This document shows, piece by piece, positions 9,519 to 19,900 of a DNA stretch of 27,500 nucleotides. The stretch spans positions 70,001 to 97,500 of the forward strand of contig CAJNDS010000238.1 of NCBI GenBank assembly GCA_905221605.1, in the 5' to 3' direction. The stretch comes from Symbiodinium natans. Its lineage: Eukaryota > Sar > Dinophyceae > Suessiales > Symbiodiniaceae. The notes under the pieces are model-generated. The model had not been told where the DNA came from and did no database searches. It saw only the letters and a list, made by a program, of their open reading frames with translations. Position 1 is the stretch's first letter; each line of letters starts with the position of its first letter. A program made the position numbers and the translations under genes.

Positions 9519-9790
9519 CCCTAAACCCTAAACCCTAAACCCTAAACCCTAAACCCTAAACCCTAAACCCTAAACCCTAAACCCTAAACCCTAAAGGAAA
9601 ACAGAAGTGTCCGATATTGGGGGGAGCTGCGGGTCTGCATGTTGGCTAAACCCTAAACCCTAAAGACCCAATTACAACACCCTTAAACACCCTAAAAACC
9701 TTAAAACACCCTGAAACCCTAAGAACCCTAAAACCTTAAAAACCCTAAAACTTTCAACAAAAAAACCTAGAACCCTAAACCCCCTACGCC
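9519..9790. repeat. Pure CCCTAAA array then degenerate copies
   Basis: 9519-9595 is eleven near-perfect CCCTAAA units. 9646-9790 is degenerate (CCCTAAAAAC, CACCCTAAA). Confidence 0.92.
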
Positions 9791-9832
9791 CCAAAGGCTT
9801 GCCTTAAACCTCCCGTGGCTGCCCTTCTCAAG

Positions 9833-9915
9833 CGTTCTGCTTCGGGCGAGGCGCTCACTCGACACACTCAACCCACGGAAGTTCATCGGAGACCTAGTCG
9901 ACTACTTGCTGAAGA
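9833..9915 (+). CDS. Exon-like island, unassigned
   Basis: One frame reads RSLDTLNPRKFIGDLVDYLL between an AAG acceptor and TTTAGGG repeats (from 9938). All frames are open, and the 3' end overlaps a dispersed repeat (TTGCTNAAGAACC), so coding status is doubtful. Confidence 0.22.
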
Positions 9916-9937
9916 ACCACCCAACAAAAATTCGGGC

Positions 9938-10284
9938 TTTAGGGTTTAGGGTTTGGGGTTTAAGGTTTAGGGTTTAGGGTTTAGATCTTGCTAAAGATCA
10001 TCAGTCCCTATCATGCCCCATTTAAGGAAGAATGTTCCGAAGCAGATAGGGGGGCGAACAGTAGTCTGACAGGCCGGCCTGTTCATGTCTGAGTCTTCCG
10101 GCCTACCCTAAGCTGCCAGACTACAGACCATGAACCAACTTGCACTTCGCACTCGAACGCCCAGGCATGCCATGATTCCCTGTTTTGGTAAAGTGTTCGG
10201 CTCCCTTCTAATAAAAAAGGGGTGCCCCCTTTTTATCGTAGATTTCTGAGGGACCAACTCGGGATCGTCTCCCGATAGTTCCCC
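9938..10284. other. TTTAGGG patch and spacer before the transporter
   Basis: TTTAGGG units at 9938-9985; hairpin AAAAAGGGG/CCCCCTTTTT at 10214-10235; no gene signature. Confidence 0.5.
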
Positions 10285-10344
10285 ATGGCGGCCCGTGTGG
10301 TGATCCCGCGGCTGCGGTCCATCAGCGCAGAGGTGGAGGCCCGG
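10285..10344 (+). CDS. Candidate first exon of the AAAP transporter
   Basis: The ATG opens MAARVVIPRLRSISAEVEAR, a hydrophilic N-terminus of the sort found before TM1. Several GA/GC donors lie at 10345-10350. Its link to the transporter rests only on position and orientation. Confidence 0.4.
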
Positions 10345-13300
10345 GAAGCTGAAGCTTTCGGGACCTTGTGTCTTTTGTTGTGTTTTTTTTTTTGCGGGGG
10401 CGGGGGGGGGGGGGGGGGGTCTCTTTTAAGGGTTGTATAAGTTATAGGAGATAGGGTTGGAAAGGTTACATGAGGGCTACATCAGGGGGTTACGCCAGGG
10501 CGATGCTTAGGGCTTGAGTGCCGTAGCGACGTTGACCTGTCTGGGAAGCTTGTGCTTCCGCAGTCTGAACGAAAAGCAGAACTAGGAAACTAGCATTGCT
10601 TCAAAGAGGCCCGGGCGGAAGCTGAAACCGGACTGAGAAATCCTAACCCTCAACCCCAACCCTAAACCCTAAACCCTAAGCCATCTTAAGCTCTAAACCC
10701 TAAACCACCCTAAACCCTAGCCCTGAACCCTAAACCACCCCAAGCTCTAAACCACCCAAACTCACAAGCCCTGACTTGGCTCAGGGTCAGGGCACCTTCA
10801 TCAGCTCGGCCGCAGACTTACGCAAAGGGGGGAGCCAGGGGGGTAGTCAAGCCTGTGCGCTCAGGTTCTGATCTCCCCGAAGTGCGGTTTAGGGTGTAGG
10901 GTTTAGGGTTTCAGGGTTTAGAGTTGCCCAGTAGGGCTTAGCAAGACTTTTGCATGGTTGGGAGCCAAAGAAACCAATCCCGCCATTGGGTTGGGTTTGG
11001 GCACTTAGGGGGTTGGGGGCGGGGGGGGGTGGACGCACCAACGGCAAAAGCAAATTCGGCTCGATGCCTTTGGGTTGTGTGTCCCTTCGGCGTGCGGCGC
11101 CTGAAACTGAAGAAACTGGTGCTTTCACGAGGTCCTATAAGTTGAAGGTCGAAATCCAAAAAAAATGTGCCACTCAGCTCCCCTCTCAAACTCCAACGGT
11201 CTACTCGGACGCACAACGCCTGCTGCAAAGCTTTGAGGGTTACGGTCAACTTCCGGGCGCTTTGCGCAAAAACTGAGGATCAGGAGTCGGCGCGCAATGC
11301 TTTAGTCCCTTCTCAAATGACTCTAATGTTAAACCCCCCCCTACTCCCTACCCCCGAATATGAAATACTCCCAGTGCATCGCCAAGATTGCTGGGAAAAC
11401 CCAACTTAGCACTTCTAGTGCTCAAGCGCAGTTGTTAGCGTTGAAGCGCCAGAAGCTGGGGTCTGGGATGTTCCCCTTATACGAACAGTCCTTAAGAGGC
11501 AGTATAGTACTCCCCCTACTATAATGCCCATTAAGGAGCTGTTAGTATAAGGGGGGGAACATCCCCCCCTAAACCCTAGACCCTAAACCCTAAACCCTAA
11601 ACCCTAAACCCTGAACCCTGAACCCTAAACCCTAAACCCTAAACCCTAAACCCTAAGCTGAGGTCATTAACCTTGCAGCCTCGGCGATGGGTTGCGGCGT
11701 TCTCGCGCTGCCTCGGAGCTTCGCGATCTGCGGAGTGACGTTTTGGCTGCTTAGGGTTTAGGGTTTAGGGTTTAGGGTTTAGGGTTTAGGGTTTAGGGTT
11801 TAGGGTTTAGGGTTTAGGGTACCGTGGGGTCGGAGTAATTACTAATAGCATTCCCTTATGGTCCCTTTATAATTATACCATTAAAAACCCCCCGGAACCC
11901 TCTGGACCTTTGGTCACAGAAATATGATGCAATGCTTTTGCTGCTGCAGTCCATCTGCAGCAAGTTGTAGATCTGTTCAGTGCTCTGAGCTATTGCTGAG
12001 GATGCAGATGACATCTTCTTTAATTATTGACTTCGACAGGCTTTCGCCCGCATACCCCCGGAACCCTATTCTAACTACTGAGGCGCCTATGTTACTAGGG
12101 TTTGAGGTCCGGGTGCGAAATCTTGGCGTTTCTTTTTCAATGCGCCTATGAGGGAAGACGATATTGCCCGCACGGTCTCGAAACTTTCGTGGGTTCGTTT
12201 GCAGGGGGCCTTGCTTGCCTTGGGAGGCTTGAGTGCAGGTTGCCAACTCCCAGAATGTGTGACCACCCCAGGTAAGTCAACCCTAAACCCTAAACCAAGC
12301 TATACCCTCATTCCTGAACCTCTGAAACGTTTGAGGTGAGCACCAGACTCCGCATAGCCCCCATGAGGGTCAAGGGACCATACGATAATAAACCCTTTTT
12401 GGAGTTCATTCATGCCACAAGGTAGTGCCCAGCCGGGGGTCGAATAAGCTGTCATGACTTTCAACGCCCAGGAGATGGTCAATGGCCTTCCTCGTGATCT
12501 TCTCAATGTGCCCTGGCAAGTTTAGTAACATCAACTTCCAGAACCCGGAACCCTGAACCCTTTTTCTCCACCAATCAATTCCCTGGCCATGGCTGAAGAT
12601 TGAAATCGGTTTAGGCCTTAGGGGTTTTTGGAAGCTTGCAAATGTAAGGTTCCCTGTAATTCGGGGAGGGCTGGGGGGGGGGGGGGGGGGCCATTCAGGT
12701 GCCGACTGTAGTACAGTTTTGCAGCCATCGATTTCGAATGCGCCAAAAATGCAGCCATCTATTTAGCATACCCGAAAGCAGAGAAACAACGCATAGAGCT
12801 GCCCTAAGTGCTTAGATGGCCCGTAATGCCTAAACCCTAAACCCTGAACCCGTCTCTGGAGGTGGGTCGAGATGTCGTTGCGTTGGCTCGTGGCATGCGG
12901 GCGCTTCAGCGGGAAGCGCGGTTTCAAGGACGCCCGGGGGTTTAGGGTTTAGAGTTTAGGGTTTAGAGTTTAGGGTTCAGGGTTCAGGGTTCAGGGTTCA
13001 GGGGCCCTCAACCCCAACAGTGCCTCCTCGGCGCCAAAACGACGCGCCCCGAAACCATTCCCAGCATGCCGACATGGCGCCCTTGTTTCGGGATCTTCTC
13101 GAGATCTTCGGGGGCACCGAGACCCTCAGCTAAGCCCAAACCCCCCCCAGAGTGTGGAGTTTTTGGGTCCAGGCCCTAGCATCAGCTTTGACTTCAGCTG
13201 CTGGCTTCAGGCCCCAAGATCTTTGAGAGGAGATTAGGTCGGAAGGCTCAGGGCTGAGTTGGTTTGAAGTTACCTTGGGATAACACTAACAACCTTAAAC

Positions 13301-16300
13301 CCTTGTTTGCAAAAATGCAAGAAGCCCCATGGACCCTGCAGCCCTGAACCCCCCACCGCGCCCAGGAGAATGCGCAACATTTTCTGGGTACAGGAGCTGC
13401 CAAAGCAGTTCATTTTTGCCAGGCGCGTGCTAGGGTTGGGTTAAGGGCCCTGATGACACAGGCTCGCCATGTCCCCTTTTTAAACCCCCAAGGGCCTAAA
13501 GCTGAACACAAAACTCTAAGCCCTAAACCCTAAGCCTCAGCTTCATACCCCCCTGTACGGTTTAGGGTATGTAGGGTTGAGGGTCATTCTGAAACCCCAA
13601 AAAGGAATTCTGATTGAAACTATATTTGGAACCTTCAAGGAGTGAGGAGCTGGACTTGCTTCCCGGGGTTTAGGGTTTAGGGTTTAGGGTTTAGGGTTTA
13701 GGGTTTAGGGTGACCTAGCAAGCCCACCGCGCCCAGATTCTGCTGCTGTGCGGCGGCATTGTCACAGTTTTCGTCACTGCAGCCTCCCTCCTGGGCCGGG
13801 CATGCCAGTTGAGGGTTAGCAGTGGTGGTCTCGAGAAAACTTCGGCGCCTAGATGCTACTTCGGGTTTAGGGTTTATGGTTTAGGGCTCTTCCGGTCTGA
13901 ATTTGAAAGTTGCGCGAGGGCTGCCTTAGTTCGCAGAGTCCAAAGTCAACTCAAAGCAGTGACCCTGAACTGCGAAACTCCCCGATGCCCGAGAGGCTGC
14001 AGCGCTCGCGAGATGTTGGCGAGCATTTGTACAGAGGACGCTTCGTGTAGGCTCCAAGTACAAGTGGCCGATCTGGAAAACTCTCTACATGTGCACTATG
14101 GGACCGCCGCATGTGGACTTTTGCTGTTGCAGTAGCTGACGAGTTCTGAGCACGGAATTAGAGAGTTGGGTGCCTCACATAGCCGAAAATACCCCTTCAA
14201 GTGATCTTTTCGGGACACTGATTTCCCTACTGGCAACTTGTAAGGTTTGCTGCAGCAGTAGCTTGGGTCAGAGGTGACAGGATCTGTCTCGGGAGCGCTG
14301 GGCGCTGAACCTGCCCCAAAATCGCTTACCCTAAACCCTAAACCCTAAACCCTAAACCCTAAACCCTAAACCCTAAACCTCTGAACACCTAAACCCAAGA
14401 TCCAAACTCGCTTTGAAGCAACGGTACCCCAGGAGGACCCCCGTAGCGGCGCGCCCCTGCGCCGCCTCTGCCGGGCGCACCCCGCGCCGTGCTTCGCGGG
14501 CTGCAGCGGAGGGGAGAGGGTTTAGGATTTAGAGTTTAGGATTTAGGATTTAGAGTTTAGGATTTAGGGTTAGGAGATAAGGTTTAGGATTTAGGGTTTA
14601 GGGTTTGTTGCCCTACTTGAAGGTTTACGTGCAGGTTATAAGAAAGGTAACCTAACCTAGACTATTGCTGAATAAAGGTACTTAGAGACCCTACTTACAA
14701 CCAGTAAAGTAGCCAACCCCAAAAAGGGTGCCCTTAGTGCAATATGGCTGCTGGGCTACCACGAATCGGTTTTGTTAGTTTAAGCGTTTGACTTATGAGT
14801 TCTTGGTAGGGAAAGAGGGAATCACGTACCTTATATCCCACCATATCGCCCATGAACTGGGATTCTATAAGGATAACATATATAAAGTAGCAACCCGAAA
14901 CCCAAGCCCTACGTTGCCCTTGTAAGTTGAAGTGCCCGAAAGGCTCCCCATGGGCTCTTCTTGCTAGTAGAGTAGGTAGCCTTTGTTGGGGCCCTAAACC
15001 CTAAACCCTAAACCCCTAACCCTAAACCCTAAACCCTAAGTAACGTACTCCCCCGAGGGACACTGGACGAAGTCTTCTCCTTGCATAGGTGTCCGAGCTG
15101 AGAGGGCCCTTGTCCGTGCGTTTTTTGGCATTTCGAGGGGGCTGAGGGTTTTGTTTCCTCAAACCTTCTCTTCAAAAAATGTCTGTCTTATTGTTGCTTT
15201 TTGCATATACAAAACACTGCTTTCATGACTGTTTCCAAGAGAAGTATAGTTGTTGTCGGTGTGTACAAAACCCAAAAATTGCAGAAAGCACTGTTTTCAT
15301 TGCGGCTTCCGAGGAAAGTATAGCTTTTGTAGGTGTGTCATGAGTCCCGGCCTTGCACTAGTTGCCCTAAACCCTAAACCCTAAACCCTAAACCCTAAAC
15401 CCTAAACCCTAAACCCTAAACCCTAAACCCTCCCGTCATAACCTGTGGCTGGCCCATCACCCACGTCTTCGGCTGGGCTTGCTCGAGCTTCAAGACCCGA
15501 CGTCCTTCTTCGAACAGGATTCCCAAACCCTAAATACCCTAAATACCCCAAATACCCCAAATACCCTAAATGCCCTAAATACCCTAAGTACCCTACATAC
15601 CCTAAATACCCTAAATATACCCTAAATATACCCTAAACCCTAATTTCAAGCAGCCCCAAGAAACATAACGCCTGCCTGAGGCATGCCCAAGGAGCGGGTT
15701 CTGCTTCTCATCTCGCTGGCCGTATTTCCCCTGGCTTGCCAAAAAAGCGCGGAGCTGAGCTTTGCCGTAACCCTAAGCCTTGGGATGGTTTAGGGTTTAG
15801 GATATTCCCCTTATACTAACAGTCCTTACTAGGGATTATAGTACCCTCTACTATAATCCCTATTTAAGGACTGTTAGTATAAGGGGAACCCCAACCTAAA
15901 CCCAAAAAACCCTAAGAAGGTGCATTCTGACTTCTACGCTTGGAAGTCCTTGCCCTGTGCTGAGGTTTACACTCTTTGACGTGCATATCGATGCTTAGCT
16001 TCCTGTGCCTTGAGCTTGAAGATGAGGGTTTACGGTTTTAGGGTTTAGGGTTTAGGGTTTAGGATTAGGGCTTCGGCTTGTGGAGGAGTTTTGACTTGAT
16101 TTAACCAGAGAGCATGGGTTTTGCGGGGAGTCAGTGTCTCGCAGAGTCACGTGGGAGGTTCCCGAAACCCTAAACCCTAAACCCTGAGCCCTAAACCCTA
16201 AACCCTAAGTTGACGTCCGTTTTTGGGCTCCCCTTATGATACAGAGTCGGAGAAGAATACCCCACTTAGGCCTCACAGCACCGACCCTGAAGCACTTGTG

Positions 16301-16883
16301 CTTCTCAGGTGTTTGTCGTACTTCTTTGTCGTCCTGCCACTCGGCTGTTTCGGGCTTAAATTCCAATTAAACCCTTAGAACCTTAAACCCTCAAACCCCA
16401 ACTTTTCGGTTTGGGTTCTCCGCGTCGGGGCAGCGGCAAAGACTGCCAGATTTAGGGGTTGGGTTTTAAGATTGAGGGTTGGCATCAGCAGGAATCTTCC
16501 AGATTGTGGTATCGAAATGTCCCCACGACTGCTATGGGCCTTGCAGAATGTGCGCCGTTCTCTACACGACGGCCCAAAGGCCTCGCATGATAATCACAGG
16601 TTCCCGGGGCGGGGGGGGGTCCTAGGGAACCTACATAGGCAGGCTTCGAGCAGCTAAACCCCAGACCCACCACACGCAGGATTTGGCGACTGACGTCACA
16701 GGCGCCTTGGTTGTGCTATGATTCATGGGTTTAGGTTTTAGGGTTTAGGGTTGGTCTTGAGAGGGCGTGAGCCGCTTTGAGGAGGGCCAACCTGGGTTGG
16801 CAAAAGCAATAGTGGCAAGAGAGTATCAGCCACACTAGTACTAGTAGCAAGAGTCTTCAAATAGAATCAAGAAAAGTGATAGC

Positions 16884-16914
<31 letters not shown>

Positions 16915-19900
16915 AGACAGAACCAGCTTTCGGAGGAGTTTAAGGGTTTGTAGATGTTTCGGGCACAGGCCGATTCAAAAAGGGCGGAGGCCGGCGTGCC
17001 GAGTAGGCTGATGCACTGGGCCTCCGGCATCAGATTCTCTGCATGTGCCTCTCGACTTGCGAGACGAAGTTGCTCGAACTCCAGGAGTTGAAAGTGTAGG
17101 GTTTAGGGTTTAGGATTCAGGGTTTAGGATTCCGGCCACCTTCGTGTCAACAGCACCATCAGACCCTCAACCGCTCTAAGCGTGAGGATGTTTCGAAGTG
17201 CCAAAGCCTAGAAAGGGGCCTCCACATGGACTCAGGCCTCGGGCGTCCCAAGTCCTGGCGTCTTGTTACGAAAGCTTAAACCAGGTTACCAGCAGAGGAT
17301 TGTATAGCAGCTGCTCTATACTATTAGCATCTGTGCTTTCTTGGGGGCCCTAAAACCCCAAACCCTCAAACCGTGCAAGATAGAAGTCAAGCTCCTGAAT
17401 CAAGCGCCCCAAAAAAAATCTTCTGAAAAGCCAAAGCGCCTCGAGGCGCTGTTTGGTGTTGCCACTCCCTGGCCTGAGCCCATCGCGCAGGCGCACGAGG
17501 GAGCCCCCAAAAGCTGTCGGTTCCTTTGGGTTCTTTCGGCCTTTTACTTTTTGGAAGGTAGATTTTTCCCCATTTCTGTGTGGAAGACAAGGAAATCTGC
17601 ATGGTTTTCCTAGTTTTGTGTTAAAAGTGGGGGGGTATGGAAGGAAGCCCTCATAGGCTGCAGGGTCCTACGCTGTAGAGGACGAAGATGCAAGGGCCCG
17701 GAATTTCGAGTCAGCTCGATGCTGTCACCCCAAACTCCCAGGTGGATTCAAACCTCTTCTGGCAGGGCCCTCCTGTGCTGCGCCTCGGCCGCAAGATGGG
17801 GGGTTTCCGAAATGAGGGGGTACCTTACTGGGGTCCTTCTTCTAAGGGATTCCTAGTATTTGAGTATTAGGGATCCCTTAGTGTCGTAAACCCCCAGATC
17901 CGAAGCCTACGACCTTCTTGTGCTTGCACCGCATGTCTACATCACAGACAAAGCGTGCAGTCCCACATATTCGATGTGACGTCTCCTGTAGCGTGACCTG
18001 CCTTTGAACAGCACGGCATTGCAGAGTATGCTATAGCATGATGTTGCTTGCACATTGGCTGCTGCATGCTCAACATTGCAACATTGTAAAGCGGCACCTG
18101 TGTGCACGCGACACACCCGGCAGCCATTCATGGCTTGCGCCCAACTGAGGTTAATGTCACTGCTGTGCCATACGACCATGATGCAGGCGCTCAATTTGCT
18201 TCTCAAGTCGCTCAATTTGCCCCCTTGGTTTCGGGTTTAGGGTTTTAAGAGAAGCTCAGACACATTTGTTGTGCCCAGCTGGACACCGAGCTCTCGGGCG
18301 ACGCCAAGCCCAAGGCTGGGCGATTTCACATTCAGAAGCCCATGTGGCCAGAGAGCATCTCTACACCAAGGGGAAGTCCTGAAGAGGAAGCTCCAGAAGA
18401 GCCCCCAGAAGCCCCGAACCCAAGCCACGGAGCTGTTCGCCGGTTTGATTCGCTGCTTCTGCCTGCTATACTTGGACGTTCAGGGCACTTATTCACCGAC
18501 TACTAACTGTACTTGGAACCCAATAATACCCGAACCCAAGAATGACCATATGGTTATAGGTACACTCATATTTGCTTAAAAAGTACCTTGAACCTTATGA
18601 CCCAATTTTTACCAGATGGTTATAAGTACAGTTCCAATCGGTTCATGAGTACCATGAACCTCCAAGCAGAGCCTCTGCCCAGCGAGGCCGGTGCCGTGAT
18701 CCGCCTAGTGGTCCTGGGCTTGTCCATGCGCCTTGCCCAGAGTCGCAAAAGCGAAAGGAGGGGGGGGGAGGGGGGGGGGGGGGGGAGGGGGGGGGAGGGG
18801 GGGGAGGGGGGGGGGGGAGGGGGGGGGGAGGGGGGGGAGGGGGGGGGAGGGGGGAGGGGGGGGAGGGGGGGGGGAGGGGGGGGGAAGCCCAACCCTAAAC
18901 ACTACGACCCTAATACCCAAAACCCTGACACCCTAAACACTCAACCCTAGAGCCTAAACCCTAATTGGGACCGGGTGGGGGGGGGGGGGGGTTTGGGTTC
19001 CCTTGGTGGGCTCCCTGGTGGTTTGCCTTGCTGCTGAGACCCCCCAAAGCTGCGCGAAAGGAACCGGGGAGGTTTAGGGTTTAGGGTTTAGGGTTTAGCA
19101 GTTTCTTAGGGGCCCAGAAGGTTTGCTTTTCTTGGTAGCCCAGTGGTACATTTGGTTCTAGTTCCCTCACTTGGCAGAGACGCCACACCAGCTGCCCAAG
19201 AGATGCCCTGAGAGCCCTAAGTGAACACTCAGGCCATGCACATCCCCCCCAAACCGCACTAGACCCTGAGCAGAAGCCCTGAACTCAGCACTTTCCCAAA
19301 ACAAGACCTGACCAACCCTAAACCCTAAACCCTTCAGATTGTTTTCAGCATTGAGGGTCCCAGACGAGGCCCTGCTACGCCCTCGTCGGCGTGGGAGGCC
19401 TCTACCTCCATGGAAGTGGGGTGTCCTCCAACGTCCTTGAGGTCCACCCGCGACTTTTGCGGTTTTACGAAAATCCAATATAGGTAGGACTCCCTTATCA
19501 TGAGGACCCTCATACAGTACCCCTACCTTCGGAAACCCCCCCATCCATTTCAGAAGTACAGAGGGAGGTTCGAGCTTTTGTCGAGGTGAGAGAAGTCGCG
19601 GTAATCCCGCCCACCGAGTATTCTCCTGCTTGGCTCAACCCCTAAACCCTAAACACCAAACCCTAAAACCCTAAACCCTAAACCCTTCGAGCTCAGTGTC
19701 AGCACCCCGGCTTTCCGCGGCTTGCGCGCTTGCGGGGACACAGGACTTCGTCCTGGACCCTTGGATGGCCTTTGCGCGCCTCACGCTCGGGCTGATGCCA
19801 CTCAACCTGGATGAGGGTTTCGGGTTGAGGGTTTGGGATTTAGGGGGGCGCGCAGGCGCTGTGTTTTGGGCTTTCAAGCTCTCGCTCTCGGCATCCACAG

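Noticed and set aside
10950-11276. 108-codon open frame on the plus strand
   Set aside because: It lies between a TTTAGGG tract and a CCCTAAA tract, i.e. on the intron side of the pattern, and no family resemblance was seen.
13809-14135. 108-codon open frame on the plus strand
   Set aside because: It starts in telomere-like sequence inside an inferred transporter intron, with no recognisable domain and no codon bias.
18588-18950. Gly-rich and Pro-rich open frames
   Set aside because: They arise only from the GnA purine tract and have no independent support.
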